Shown one piece after another: positions 12,741 to 27,179 of a DNA stretch of 64,000 nt. The notes under the pieces are model-generated. The model saw only the letters and a program-made list of their open reading frames with translations. It did no database searches and was not told the DNA's origin. This stretch comes from Coriaria nepalensis (taxonomy: Eukaryota > Streptophyta > Magnoliopsida > Cucurbitales > Coriariaceae): assembly GCA_027186245.1 (NCBI GenBank), contig CP114481.1, positions 39,959,501 to 40,023,500 of the forward strand. Direction: 5' to 3'. Both the position numbers and the translations under genes were made by a program. Position 1 is the stretch's first letter; each line of letters opens with the position of its first letter.

Positions 12741-15700
12741 AACGAAACTGTGCATTCGTTTAAAATTAAAATCATTTCAAAGAGTCCTTCCAAGTCAATA
12801 ACTTATTTCAAAGCAAGTCGAACGAATTCTAATTTTGCACTACAGACACAACTTTTGTGCATAACTTGCAAATGATCATTGCAAGGAAAGTGTGCATTCG
12901 TTTAAAATTAAAATCATTTCAAAGAGTCATTGCAAGTCAATAACTTATGTCAAAGCAAGTGGAACGAATTCTAGTTTTGCACTACAGACACAACTTTTGT
13001 GCATAACTTGCAAATGATCAGTGCAAGGAAAGTGTGCATTCGTTTAACCTTAAAATCATTTCAATGAGTCCTTTCAAGTCAATAACTTATGTCAAAGCAA
13101 GTCGAACGAATTCTAGTTTTCTACTCAAAACACAACTTTTGTGCATAACTTGCGAATGATCATTGCAAGGAAAGTGTGCATTCGTTTAACCTTAAAATCA
13201 TTTCAATGAGTCATTTCATGTCAATAACTTATTTCATTGCAAGTCGAACGTATTCTAGTTTTGCACTACTGACACAACTTTTGTGCATAACTTGCAAATG
13301 ATAATTGCAAGGAAAGTGTGCATTCGTTTAACCTTAAAATCATTTCAATGAGTCATTGCAAGTCAATAACTTATGTCAAAGCAAGTCGAACGAATTCTAG
13401 TTTTGCACTACACACACAACTTTTGTGCATAACTTGCAAATGATCAGTGCAAGGAAATTGTGCATTCGTTTAACCTTAAAATCATTTCAATGAGTCATTG
13501 CAAGTCAATAACTTATTTCAAAGCAATTCGAACGAATTCTAGTTTTGCACTACAGACACAACTTTTGTGCATAACTTGCAAATGATCATTGCAAGGAAAG
13601 TGTGCTTTCGTTTAACCTTAAAAACATTTCAATGAGTCCTTTCAAGTCAATAACTTATGTCAAAGCAAGTCGAACGAATTCTAGTTTTCTGCTAAAAACA
13701 CAACTTTTGTGCATAACTTGCAAATGATCAGTGCAAGGAAAGTGTGCATTCGTTTAACCTTAAAATCATTTCAATGAGTCATTGCAAGTCAATAACTTAT
13801 TTCAAAGCAATTCGAACGAATTCTAGTTTTGCACTACAGACACAGCTTTTGTGCATAACTTGCAAATGATCTTTGCAAGGAAAGTGTGCATTCGTTTAAC
13901 CTTAAAATCATTTCAATGAGTCATTGCAAGTCAATAACTTATGTCAAAGCAAGTGGAACGAATTCTAGTTTTGCCCTACAGACACAACTTTTGTGCATAA
14001 CTTGCAAATGATCAGTGCAAGGAAAGTGTGCATTCGTTTAACCTTAAAATCATTTCAATGAGTCATTGCAAGTCAATAACTTATTTCAAAGCAATTCGAA
14101 CGAATTCTAGTATTGCACTACAGACACAACTTTTGTGCATAACTTGCAAATGATCATTGCAAGGAAAGTGTGCATTCGTTTAAAATTAAAATCATTTCAA
14201 AGAGTCATTTCAAGTCAATAACTTATTTGAAAGCAAGTCGAACGAATTCTAATTTTGCACTACAGACACAACTTTTGTGCATAATTTGCAAATGATCATT
14301 GCAAGGAAAGTGTGCATTCGTTTAACCTTAAAATCACTTCAATGAGTCATTTGAAGTCAATAACTTATGTCAAAGCAAGTCGAACGAATTCTAGTTTTGC
14401 ACTACAGACACAACTTTTGTGCATAACTTGCAAATGATCATTGCAAGGAAAGCGTGCATTCGTTTAACCTTAAAATCATTTCAATGAGTCATTGCAAGTC
14501 AATAACTTATTTCAAAGCAATTCGAAAGAATTCTAGTTTTGCACTACAGACACAACTTTTGTGCATAACTTGCAAATGATCATTGCAACGAAACTGTGCA
14601 TTCGTTTAAAATTAAAATCATTTCAAAGAGTCCTTTCAAGTCAATAACTTATTTCAAAGCAAGTCGAACGAATTCTAATTTTGCACTACAGACACAACTT
14701 TTGTGCATAACTTGCAAATGATCATTGCAAGGAAAGTGTGCATTCGTTTAAAATTAAAATCATTTCAAAGAGTCATTGCAAGTCAATAACTTATGTCAAA
14801 GCAAGTGGAACGAATTCTAGTTTTGCACTACAGACACAACTTTTGTGCATAACTTGCAAATGATCAGTGCAAGGAAAGTGTGCATTCGTTTAACCTTAAA
14901 ATCATTTCAATGAGTCCTTTCAAGTCAATAACTTATGTCAAAGCAAGTCGAACGAATTCTAGTTTTCTACTCAAAACACAACTTTTGTGCATAACTTGCG
15001 AATGATCATTGCAAGGAAAGTGTGCATTCGTTTAACCTCAAAATCATTTCAATGAGTCATTGCAAGTCAATAACTTATGTCAAAGCAAGTCGAACGAATT
15101 CTAGTTTTGCACTACACACACAACTTTTGTGCATAACTTGCAAATGATCATTGCAAGGAAAGTGTGCATTCGTTTAACCTTAAAATCATTTCACTGAGTC
15201 ATTGCAAGTCAATAACTTATGTCGAAGCAAGTCGAACGAATTCTAGTTTTGCACTACAGACACAACTTTTGTGCATAACTTGCAAATGATCAGTGCAAGG
15301 AAATTGTGCATTCGTTTAACCTTAAAATCATTTCAATGAGTCATTGCAAGTCAATAACTTATTTCAAAGCAATTCGAACGAATTCTAGTTTTGCACTACA
15401 TAGACAACTTTTGTGCATAACTTGCAAATGATCATTGCAAGGAAAGTGTGCTTTCGTTTAACCTTAAAATCATTTCAATGAGTCCTTTCAAGTCAATAAC
15501 TTATGTCAAAGCAAGTCGAACGAATTCTAGTTTTCTACTAAAAACACAACTTTTGTGCATAACTTGCAAATGATCAGTGCAAGGAAAGTGTGCATTCGTT
15601 TAACCTTAAAATCATTTCAATGAGTCATTGCAAGTCAATAACTTATTTCAAAGCAATTCGAACGAATTCTAGTTTTGCACTACAGACACAGCTTTTGTGC

Positions 15701-16716
15701 ATAACTTGCAAATGATCATTGCAAGGAAAGTGTGCTTTCGTTTAACCTTAAAATCAGTTCAATGAGTCCTTTCAAGTCAATAACTTATGTCAAAGCAAGT
15801 CGAACGAATTCTAGTTTTGCACTACAGACACAACTTTTGTGCATAACTTGCAAATGATCATTGCAAGGAAAGCGTGCATTCGTTTAACCTTAAAATCATT
15901 TCAATGAGTCACTGCAAGTCAATAACTTATGTCAAAGCAAGTGGAACGAATTCTAGTTTTGCACTACAGACACAACTTTTGTGCATAACTTGCAAATGAT
16001 CATTGCAAGGAAAGTGTGCATTCGTTTAACCTTAAAATCATTTCACTGAGTCATTGCAAGTCAATAACTTATGTCGAAGCAAGTCGAACGAATTCTAGTT
16101 TTGCACTACAGACACAACTTTTGTGCATAACTTGCAAATGATCAGTGCAAGGAAATTGTGCATTCGTTTAACCTTAAAATCATTTCAATGAGTCATTGCA
16201 AGTCAATAACTTATGTCAAAGCAAGTCGAACGAATTCTAGTTTTGCACTACACACACAACTTTTGTGCATAACTTGCAAATGATCATTGCAAGGAAAGTG
16301 TGCATTCGTTTAACGTTAAAATCATTTCAATGAGTCATTGCAAGTCAATAACTTATGTCAAAGCAAGTCGAACGAATTCTAGTTTTGCACTACAGACACA
16401 ACTTTTGTGCATAACTTGCAAATGATCAGTGCAAGGAAATTGTGCATTCGTTTAACCTTAAAATCATTTCAATGAGTCATTGCAAGTCAATAACTTATTT
16501 CAAAGCAATTCGAACGAATTCTAGTTTTGCACTACAGACACAACTTTTGTGCATAACTTGCAAATGATCATTGCAAGGAAAGTGTGCTTTCGTTTAACCT
16601 TAAAATCATTTCAATGAGTTCTTTCAAGTCAATAACTTATGTCAAAGCAAGTCGAACGAATTCTAGTTTTCTACTAAAAACACAACTTTTGTGCATAACT
16701 TGCAAATGATCATTGC
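12741..16716 (+). repeat. HOR segments at 13- and 15-monomer spacing
   Basis: The rare marker AACGAAACTG lies at 12741, 14587 and 16717, which is 13 and 15 units apart. Downstream of each come GTGGAACG, TACTCAAAACAC and TGCGAATGATC in the same order. In the 14.6 kb copy the CATAGC/GTATTCTAG unit present at 13.2 kb is missing, so the CACACACAAC unit moves one unit closer: a one-unit loss inside a HOR copy. Confidence 0.8.
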
Positions 16717-19700
16717 AACGAAACTGTGCATTCGTTTAAAATTAAAATCATTTCAAAGAGTCCTTTCAAGTCAATAACTTATTTCAAAGCAAGTCGAACG
16801 AATTCTAATTTTGCACTACAGACACAACTTTTGTGCATAACTTGCAAATGATCATTGCAAGGAAAGTGTGCATTCGTTTAAAATTAAAATCATTTCAAAG
16901 AGTCATTGCAAGTCAATAACTTATGTCAAAGCAAGTGGAACGAATTCTAGTTTTGCACTACAGACACAACTTTTGTGCATAACTTGCAAATGATCAGTGC
17001 AAGGAAAGTGTGCATTCGTTTAACCTTAAAATCATTTCAATGAGTCCTTTCAAGTCAATAACTTATGTCAAAGCAAGTCGAACGAATTCTAGTTTTCTAC
17101 TCAAAACACAACTTTTGTGCATAACTTGCGAATGATCATTGCAAGGAAAGTGTGCATTCGTTTAACCTTAAAATCATTTCAATGAGTCATTTCATGTCAA
17201 TAACTTATTTCATAGCAAGTCGAACGTATTCTAGTTTTGCACTACTGACACAACTTTTGTGCATAACTTGCAAATGATAATTGCAAGGAAAGTGTGCATT
17301 CGTTTAACCTCAAAATCATTTCAATGAGTCATTGCAAGTCAATAACTTATGTCAAAGCAAGTCGAACGAATTCTAGTTTTGCACTACACACACAACTTTT
17401 GTGCATAACTTGCAAATGATCATTGCAAGGAAAGTGTGCATTCGTTTAACGTTAAAATCATTTCAATGAGTCATTGCAAGTCAATAACTTATGTCAAAGC
17501 AAGTCGAACGAATTCTAGTTTTGCACTACAGACAAAACTTTTGTGCATAACTTGCAAATGATCAGTGCAAGGAAATTGTGCATTCGTTTAACCTTAAAAT
17601 CATTTCAATGAGTCATTGCAAGTCAATAACTTATTTCAAAGCAATTCGAACGAATTCTAGTTTTGCACTACAGACACAACTTTTGTGCATAACTTGCAAA
17701 TGATCATTGCAAGGAAAGTGTGCTTTCGTTTAACCTTAAAATCATTTCAATGAGTCCTTTCAAGTCAATAACTTATGTCAAAGCAAGTCGAACGAATTCT
17801 AGTTTTCTACTAAAAACACAACTTTTGTGCATAACTTGCAAATGATCAGTGCAAGGAAAGTGTGCATTCGTTTAACCTTAAAATCATTTCAATGAGTCAT
17901 TGCAAGTCAATAACTTATTTCAAAGCAATTCGAACGAATTCTAGTTTTGCACTACAGACACAGCTTTTGTGCATAACTTGCAAATGATCATTGCAAGGAA
18001 AGTGTGCTTTCGTTTAACCTTAAAATCAGTTCAATGAGTCCTTTCAAGTCAATAACTTATGTCAAAGCAAGTCGAACGAATTCTAGTTTTGCACTACAGA
18101 CACAACTTTTGTGCATAACTTGCAAATGATCATTGCAAGGAAAGCGTGCATTCGTTTAACCTTAAAATCATTTCAATGAGTCACTGCAAGTCAATAACTT
18201 ATGTCAAAGCAAGTGGAACGAATTCTAGTTTTGCACTACAGACACAACTTTTGTGCATAACTTGCAAATGATCATTGCAAGGAAAGTGTGCATTCGTTTA
18301 ACCTTAAAATCATTTCAATCAGTCATTGCAAGTCAATAACTTATGTCAAAGCAAGTCGAACGAATTCTAGTTTTGCACTACAGACACAACTTTTGTGCAT
18401 AACTTGCAAATGATCAGTGCAAGGAAATTGTGCATTCGTTTAACCTTAAAATCATTTCAATGAGTCATTGCAAGTCAATAACTTATTTCAAAGCAATTCG
18501 AACGAATTCTAGTTTTGCACTACAGACACAACTTTTGTGCATAACTTGCAAATGATCATTGCAAGGAAAGTGTGCATTCGTTTAAAATTAAAATCATTTC
18601 AAAGAGTCATTTCAAGTCAATAACTTATTTGAAAGCAAGTCGAACGAATTCTAATTTTGCACTACAGACACAACTTTTGTGCATAATTTGCAAATGATCA
18701 TTGCAAGGAAAGTGTGCATTCGTTTAACCTTAAAATCACTTCAATGAGTCATTTGAAGTCAATAACTTATGTCAAAGCAAGTCGAACGAATTCTAGTTTT
18801 GCACTACAGACACAACTTTTGTGCATAACTTGCAAATGATCATTGCAAGGAAAGCGTGCATTCGTTTAACCTTAAAATCATTTCAATGAGTCATTGCAAG
18901 TCAATAACTTATTTCAAAGCAATTCGAAAGAATTCTAGTTTTGCACTACAGACACAACTTTTGTGCATAACTTGCAAATGATCATTGCAACGAAACTGTG
19001 CATTCGTTTAAAATTAAAATCATTTCAAAGAGTCCTTTCAAGTCAATAACTTATTTCAAAGCAAGTCGAACGAATTCTAATTTTGCACTACAGACACAAC
19101 TTTTGTGCATAACTTGCAAATGATCATTGCAAGGAAAGTGTGCATTCGTTTAAAATTAAAATCATTTCAAAGAGTCATTGCAAGTCAATAACTTATGTCA
19201 AAGCAAGTGGAACGAATTCTAGTTTTGCACTACAGACACAACTTTTGTGCATAACTTGCAAATGATCAGTGCAAGGAAAGTGTGCATTCGTTTAACCTTA
19301 AAATCATTTCAATGAGTCCTTTCAAGTCAATAACTTATGTCAAAGCAAGTCGAACGAATTCTAGTTTTCTACTCAAAACACAACTTTTGTGCATAACTTG
19401 CGAATGATCATTGCAAGGAAAGTGTGCATTCGTTTAACCTTAAAATCATTTCAATGAGTCATTTCATGTCAATAACTTATTTCATAGCAAGTCGAACGTA
19501 TTCTAGTTTTGCACTACTGACACAACTTTTGTGCATAACTTGCAAATGATAATTGCAAGGAAAGTGTGCATTCGTTTAACCTCAAAATCATTTCAATGAG
19601 TCATTGCAAGTCAATAACTTATGTCAAAGCAAGTCGAACGAATTCTAGTTTTGCACTACACACACAACTTTTGTGCATAACTTGCAAATGATCATTGCAA

Positions 19701-20540
19701 GGAAAGTGTGCATTCGTTTAACCTTAAAATCATTTCAATGAGTCATTGCAAGTCAATAACTTATGTCAAAGCAAGTCGAACGAATTCTAGTTTTGCACTA
19801 CAGACACAACTTTTGTGCATAACTTGCAAATGATCAGTGCAAGGAAATTGTGCATTCGTTTAACCTTAAAATCATTTCAATGAGTCATTGCAAGTCAATA
19901 ACTTATTTCAAAGCAATTCGAACGAATTCTAGTTTTGCACTACAGACACAACTTTTGTGCATAACTTGCAAATGATCATTGCAAGGAAAGTGTGCTTTCG
20001 TTTAACCTTAAAATCATTTCAATGAGTCCTTTCAAGTCAATAACTTATGTCAAAGCAAGTCGAACGAATTCTAGTTTTCTACTAAAAACACAACTTTTGT
20101 GCATAACTTGCAAATGATCAGTGCAAGGAAAGTGTGCATTCGTTTAACCTTAAAATCATTTCAATGAGTCATTGCAAGTCAATAACTTATTTCAAAGCAA
20201 TTCGAACGAATTCTAGTTTTGCACTACAGACACAGCTTTTGTGCATAACTTGCAAATGATCATTGCAAGGAAAGTGTGCTTTCGTTTAACCTTAAAATCA
20301 GTTCAATGAGTCCTTTCAAGTCAATAACTTATGTCAAAGCAAGTCGAACGAATTCTAGTTTTGCACTACAGACACAACTTTTGTGCATAACTTGCAAATG
20401 ATCATTGCAAGGAAAGCGTGCATTCGTTTAACCTTAAAATCATTTCAATGAGTCACTGCAAGTCAATAACTTATGTCAAAGCAAGTGGAACGAATTCTAG
20501 TTTTGCACTACAGACACAACTTTTGTGCATAACTTGCAAA
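16717..20540 (+). repeat. 16-monomer HOR pair (16717-18268 and 18989-20540)
   Basis: AACGAAACTG at 16717 and 18989 is 2272 bp (16 units) apart. About 11 following units match in order: TACTCAAAAC, CATAGC with GTATTCTAG, CACACACAAC, AAATTGTGC, TGCTTTCG, type D, CACAGC, ATCAGTTCAATG, AAAGCGTGC and TCACTGC. The copies diverge at about 18268/20540, where ATCATTGC is replaced by ATCAGTGC and AACATTAAAATC follows. Confidence 0.83.
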
Positions 20541-21314
20541 TGATCAGTGCAAGGAAAGTGTGCATTCGTTTAACATTAAAATCATTTCAATGAGTCATTG
20601 CAAGTCAATAACTTATTTCAAAGCAATTCGAACGAATTCTAGTTTTGCACTACAGACACAACTTTTGTGCATAACTTGCAAATGATCATTGCAAGGAAAG
20701 TGTGCTTTCGTTTAACCTTAAAATCATTTCAATGAGTCCTTTCAAGTCAATAACTTATGTCAAAGCAAGTCGAACGAATTCTAGTTTTGCACTACACACA
20801 CAACTTTTGTGCATAACTTGCAAATGATCATTGCAAGGAAAGTGTGCATTCGTTTAACCTTAAAATCATTTCAATGAGTCATTGCAAGTCAATAACTTAT
20901 GTCAAAGCAAGTCGAACGAATTCTAGTTTTGCACTACAGACACAACTTTTGTGCATAACTTGCAAATGATCAGTGCAAGGAAATTGTGCATTCGTTTAAC
21001 CTTAAAATCATTTCAATGAGTCATTGCAAGTCAATAACTTATTTCAAAGCAATTCGAACGAATTCTAGTTTTGCACTACAGACACAACTTTTGTGCATAA
21101 CTTGCAAATGATCATTGCAAGGAAAGTGTGCTTTCGTTTAACCTTAAAATCATTTCAATGAGTCCTTTCAAGTCAATAACTTATGTCAAAGCAAGTCGAA
21201 CGAATTCTAGTTTTCTACTAAAAACACAACTTTTGTGCATAACTTGCAAATGATCAGTGCAAGGAAAGTGTGCATTCGTTTAACCTTAAAATCATTTCAA
21301 TGAGTCATTTGAAG
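18049..21314 (+). repeat. 23-monomer HOR, copy 1 (3266 bp)
   Basis: Markers recur exactly 3266 bp later: TCACTGCAAG 18181/21447, TCAATCAGTC 18315/21581, AACGAAACTG 18989/22255 and AACATTAAAA 20572/23838. This is one of the two longest tandem blocks found, and it overlaps the 16-unit relationship, so the repeats are nested and not simple. Confidence 0.88.
19029..19170 (+). repeat. Exemplar type C monomer
   Basis: It begins AGAGTCCTTTC where other types have TGAGTCATTGC, and reads TTCTAATTTTGC instead of TTCTAGTTTTGC. The unit before it ends in the A-rich version TTTAAAATTAAAATC instead of TTTAACCTTAAAATC, so the diagnostic module crosses the nominal unit boundary (about 19005-19080). Type C recurs through most of the array beyond 5 kb and is the class in which the recurrent one-base deletion occurs. 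Confidence 0.85.
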
Positions 21315-24300
21315 TCAATAACTTATGTCAAAGCAAGTCGAACGAATTCTAGTTTTGCACTACAGACACAACTTTTGTGCATAACTTGCAAATGATCATT
21401 GCAAGGAAAGCGTGCATTCGTTTAACCTTAAAATCATTTCAATGAGTCACTGCAAGTCAATAACTTATGTCAAAGCAAGTGGAACGAATTCTAGTTTTGC
21501 ACTACAGACACAACTTTTGTGCATAACTTGCAAATGATCATTGCAAGGAAAGTGTGCATTCGTTTAACCTTAAAATCATTTCAATCAGTCATTGCAAGTC
21601 AATAACTTATGTCAAAGCAAGTCGAACGAATTCTAGTTTTGCACTACAGACACAACTTTTGTGCATAACTTGCAAATGATCAGTGCAAGGAAATTGTGCA
21701 TTCGTTTAACCTTAAAATCATTTCAATGAGTCATTGCAAGTCAATAACTTATTTCAAAGCAATTCGAACGAATTCTAGTTTTGCACTACAGACACAACTT
21801 TTGTGCATAACTTGCAAATGATCATTGCAAGGAAAGTGTGCATTCGTTTAAAATTAAAATCATTTCAAAGAGTCATTTCAAGTCAATAACTTATTTGAAA
21901 GCAAGTCGAACGAATTCTAATTTTGCACTACAGACACAACTTTTGTGCATAATTTGCAAATGATCATTGCAAGGAAAGTGTGCATTCGTTTAACCTTAAA
22001 ATCACTTCAATGAGTCATTTGAAGTCAATAACTTATGTCAAAGCAAGTCGAACGAATTCTAGTTTTGCACTACAGACACAACTTTTGTGCATAACTTGCA
22101 AATGATCATTGCAAGGAAAGCGTGCATTCGTTTAACCTTAAAATCATTTCAATGAGTCATTGCAAGTCAATAACTTATTTCAAAGCAATTCGAAAGAATT
22201 CTAGTTTTGCACTACAGACACAACTTTTGTGCATAACTTGCAAATGATCATTGCAACGAAACTGTGCATTCGTTTAAAATTAAAATCATTTCAAAGAGTC
22301 CTTTCAAGTCAATAACTTATTTCAAAGCAAGTCGAACGAATTCTAATTTTGCACTACAGACACAACTTTTGTGCATAACTTGCAAATGATCATTGCAAGG
22401 AAAGTGTGCATTCGTTTAAAATTAAAATCATTTCAAAGAGTCATTGCAAGTCAATAACTTATGTCAAAGCAAGTGGAACGAATTCTAGTTTTGCACTACA
22501 GACACAACTTTTGTGCATAACTTGCAAATGATCAGTGCAAGGAAAGTGTGCATTCGTTTAACCTTAAAATCATTTCAATGAGTCCTTTCAAGTCAATAAC
22601 TTATGTCAAAGCAAGTCGAACGAATTCTAGTTTTCTACTCAAAACACAACTTTTGTGCATAACTTGCGAATGATCATTGCAAGGAAAGTGTGCATTCGTT
22701 TAACCTTAAAATCATTTCAATGAGTCATTTCATGTCAATAACTTATTTCATAGCAAGTCGAACGTATTCTAGTTTTGCACTACTGACACAACTTTTGTGC
22801 ATAACTTGCAAATGATAATTGCAAGGAAAGTGTGCATTCGTTTAACCTCAAAATCATTTCAATGAGTCATTGCAAGTCAATAACTTATGTCAAAGCAAGT
22901 CGAACGAATTCTAGTTTTGCACTACACACACAACTTTTGTGCATAACTTGCAAATGATCATTGCAAGGAAAGTGTGCATTCGTTTAACCTTAAAATCATT
23001 TCAATGAGTCATTGCAAGTCAATAACTTATGTCAAAGCAAGTCGAACGAATTCTAGTTTTGCACTACAGACACAACTTTTGTGCATAACTTGCAAATGAT
23101 CAGTGCAAGGAAATTGTGCATTCGTTTAACCTTAAAATCATTTCAATGAGTCATTGCAAGTCAATAACTTATTTCAAAGCAATTCGAACGAATTCTAGTT
23201 TTGCACTACAGACACAACTTTTGTGCATAACTTGCAAATGATCATTGCAAGGAAAGTGTGCTTTCGTTTAACCTTAAAATCATTTCAATGAGTCCTTTCA
23301 AGTCAATAACTTATGTCAAAGCAAGTCGAACGAATTCTAGTTTTCTACTAAAAACACAACTTTTGTGCATAACTTGCAAATGATCAGTGCAAGGAAAGTG
23401 TGCATTCGTTTAACCTTAAAATCATTTCAATGAGTCATTGCAAGTCAATAACTTATTTCAAAGCAATTCGAACGAATTCTAGTTTTGCACTACAGACACA
23501 GCTTTTGTGCATAACTTGCAAATGATCATTGCAAGGAAAGTGTGCTTTCGTTTAACCTTAAAATCAGTTCAATGAGTCCTTTCAAGTCAATAACTTATGT
23601 CAAAGCAAGTCGAACGAATTCTAGTTTTGCACTACAGACACAACTTTTGTGCATAACTTGCAAATGATCATTGCAAGGAAAGCGTGCATTCGTTTAACCT
23701 TAAAATCATTTCAATGAGTCACTGCAAGTCAATAACTTATGTCAAAGCAAGTGGAACGAATTCTAGTTTTGCACTACAGACACAACTTTTGTGCATAACT
23801 TGCAAATGATCAGTGCAAGGAAAGTGTGCATTCGTTTAACATTAAAATCATTTCAATGAGTCATTGCAAGTCAATAACTTATTTCAAAGCAATTCGAACG
23901 AATTCTAGTTTTGCACTACAGACACAACTTTTGTGCATAACTTGCAAATGATCATTGCAAGGAAAGTGTGCTTTCGTTTAACCTTAAAATCATTTCAATG
24001 AGTCCTTTCAAGTCAATAACTTATGTCAAAGCAAGTCGAACGAATTCTAGTTTTGCACTACACACACAACTTTTGTGCATAACTTGCAAATGATCATTGC
24101 AAGGAAAGTGTGCATTCGTTTAACCTTAAAATCATTTCAATGAGTCATTGCAAGTCAATAACTTATGTCAAAGCAAGTCGAACGAATTCTAGTTTTGCAC
24201 TACAGACACAACTTTTGTGCATAACTTGCAAATGATCAGTGCAAGGAAATTGTGCATTCGTTTAACCTTAAAATCATTTCAATGAGTCATTGCAAGTCAA

Positions 24301-24574
24301 TAACTTATTTCAAAGCAATTCGAACGAATTCTAGTTTTGCACTACAGACACAACTTTTGTGCATAACTTGCAAATGATCATTGCAAGGAAAGTGTGCTTT
24401 CGTTTAACCTTAAAATCATTTCAATGAGTCCTTTCAAGTCAATAACTTATGTCAAAGCAAGTCGAACGAATTCTAGTTTTCTACTAAAAACACAACTTTT
24501 GTGCATAACTTGCAAATGATCAGTGCAAGGAAAGTGTGCATTCGTTTAACCTTAAAATCATTTCAATGAGTCAT
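21315..24574 (+). repeat. 23-monomer HOR, copy 2
   Basis: It follows copy 1 directly with the same marker order over about 23 units. Its left join is visible: the unit start reads TCATTTGAAG where copy 1 has TCCTTTCAAG. At about 24567 the order stops following copy 1 and continues as the 8-unit HOR. Confidence 0.87.
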
Positions 24575-25390
24575 TGCAAGTCAATAACTTATTTCAAAGC
24601 AATTCGAACGAATTCTAGTTTTGCACTACAGACACAGCTTTTGTGCATAACTTGCAAATGATCATTGCAAGGAAAGTGTGCTTTCGTTTAACCTTAAAAT
24701 CAGTTCAATGAGTCCTTTCAAGTCAATAACTTATGTCAAAGCAAGTCGAACGAATTCTAGTTTTGCACTACAGACACAACTTTTGTGCATAACTTGCAAA
24801 TGATCATTGCAAGGAAAGCGTGCATTCGTTTAACCTTAAAATCATTTCAATGAGTCACTGCAAGTCAATAACTTATGTCAAAGCAAGTGGAACGAATTCT
24901 AGTTTTGCACTACAGACACAACTTTTGTGCATAACTTGCAAATGATCAGTGCAAGGAAAGTGTGCATTCGTTTAACATTAAAATCATTTCAATGAGTCAT
25001 TGCAAGTCAATAACTTATTTCAAAGCAATTCGAATGAATTCTAGTTTTGCACTACAGACACAACTTTTGTGCATAACTTGCAAATGATCATTGCAAGGAA
25101 AGTGTGCTTTCGTTTAACCTTAAAATCATTTCAATGAGTCCTTTCAAGTCAATAACTTATGTCAAAGCAAGTCGAACGAATTCTAGTTTTGCACTACACA
25201 CACAACTTTTGTGCATAACTTGCAAATGATCATTGCAAGGAAAGTGTGCATTCGTTTAACCTTAAAATCATTTCAATGAGTCATTGCAACTCAATAACTT
25301 ATGTCAAAGCAAGTCGAACGAATTCTAGTTTTGCACTACAGACACAACTTTTGTGCATAACTTGCAAATGATCAGTGCAAGGAAAGTGTG
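22863..25390 (+). repeat. 8-monomer HOR, about 2.2 copies (1136-bp period)
   Basis: CACTACACACACAAC occurs at 22920, 24056 and 25192. Type D is at 23345/24481 and AACATTAAAA at 23838/24974, all 1136 bp (8 units) apart. The third copy diverges near 25390, where AACATTAAAATC appears early. This is nested in the second 23-unit copy; the same 8-unit spacing also joins 19655 and 20791. Confidence 0.85.
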
Positions 25391-27179
25391 CATTCGTTTA
25401 ACATTAAAATCATTTCAATGAGTCATTGCAAGTCAATAACTTATTTCAAAGCAATTCGAACGAATTCTAGTTTTGCACTACAGACACAACTTTTGTGCAT
25501 AACTTGCAAATGATCATTGCAAGGAAAGTGTGCTTTCGTTTAACCTTAAAATCATTTCAATGAGTCATTGCAAGTCAATAACTTATGTCAAAGCAAGTCG
25601 AACGAATTCGAGTTTTGCACTACAGACACAACTTTTGTGCATAACTTGCAAATGATCAGTGCAAGGAAAGTGTGCATTCGTTTAACCTTAAAATCATTTC
25701 AATGAGTCATTGCAAGTCAATAACTTATTTCAAAGCAATTCGAACGAATTCTAATTTTGCACTACAGACACAACTTTTGTGCGTAATTTGCAAATGATCA
25801 TTGCAAGGAAAGTGTGCATTCGTTTAACCTTAAAATCATTTCAATGAGTCATTTCAAGTCAATAACTTATGTCAAAGCAAGTCGAACGAATTCTAGTTTT
25901 GCACTACAGACACAACTTTTGTGCATAACTTGCAAATGATCATTGCAAGGAAAGTGTGCATTCGTTTAACCTTAAAATCATTTCAATGAGTCATTGCAAG
26001 TCAATAACTTATGTCAAAGCAAGTCGAACGAATTCTAGTTTTGCACTACAAACACAACTTTTGTGCATAACTTGCAAATGATCAGTGCAAGGAAAGTGTG
26101 CATTCGTTTAACCTTAAAATCATTTCAATGAGTCATTACAACTCAATAACTTATTTCAAAGCAATTCGAACGAATTCTAGTTTTGCACTACAGACACAAC
26201 TTTTGTGCATAACTTGCAAATGATCATTGCAAGGAAAGTGTGCTTTCGTTTAACCTTAAAATCATTTCAATGAGTTCTTCCAAGTCAATAACTTATGTCA
26301 AAGCAAGTCGAACGAATTCTAGTTTTCTACTAAAAACACAGCTTTTGTGCATAACTTGCAAATGATCAGTGCAAGGAAAGTGTGCATTCGTTTAACCTTA
26401 AAATCATTTCAATGAGTCATTGCAAGTCAATAACTTATTTCAAAGCAATTCGAACAAATTCTAGTTTTGCACTACAGACACAGCTTTTGTGCAAAACTTG
26501 CAATTGATCATTGCAAGGAAAGTGTGCATTCGTTTAAAATTAAAATCATTTCAAAGAGTCCTTTCAAGTCAATAACTTATTTCAAAGCAAGTCGAACGAA
26601 TTCTAGTTTTGCACTACAGACACAACTATTGTGCGTAACTTGCAAATGATCAGTGCAAGGAAAGTGTGCATTCGTTTAACCTTAAAATCATTTTAATGAG
26701 TCATTGCAAGTCAATAACTTATTTCAAAGCAATTCGAACGAATTCTAGTTTTGCACTACAGACACAACTTTTGTGCATAACTTGCAAATGATCATTGCAA
26801 GGAAAGTGTGCTTTCGTTTAACCTTAAAATCATTTCAATGAGTCATTGCAAGTCAATAACTTATTTCAAAGCAATTCGAACGAATTCTAGTTTTGCACTA
26901 CAGACACAGCTTTTGTACAAAACTTGCAATTGATCATTGCAAGGAAAGTGTGCATTCGTTTAAAATTAAAATCATTTCAAAGAGTCCTTTCAAGTCAATA
27001 ACTTATTTCAAAGCCAGTCGAACGAATTCTAATTTTGCACTACAGACACAACTTTTGTGCATAACTTGCAAATGATCATTGCAGGGAAAGTGTGCTGTCG
27101 TTTAACCTTAAAATCATTTCAATGAGTCATTGCAAGTCAATAACTTATTTCAAAGCAATTCGAACGAATTCTAGTTTTG
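25391..27179 (+). repeat. Mixed satellite monomers, start of the TTG-open-frame class
   Basis: A, B and C units. From 26467 some B units carry GTGCAAAACTTGCAATTG, and together with the following type C unit they lack in-frame stops for 60 codons. The segment with GTTCTTCCAAG and type D CACAGC (about 26274-26345) recurs near 28688-28760, 17 units later. No gene is supported. Confidence 0.75.
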
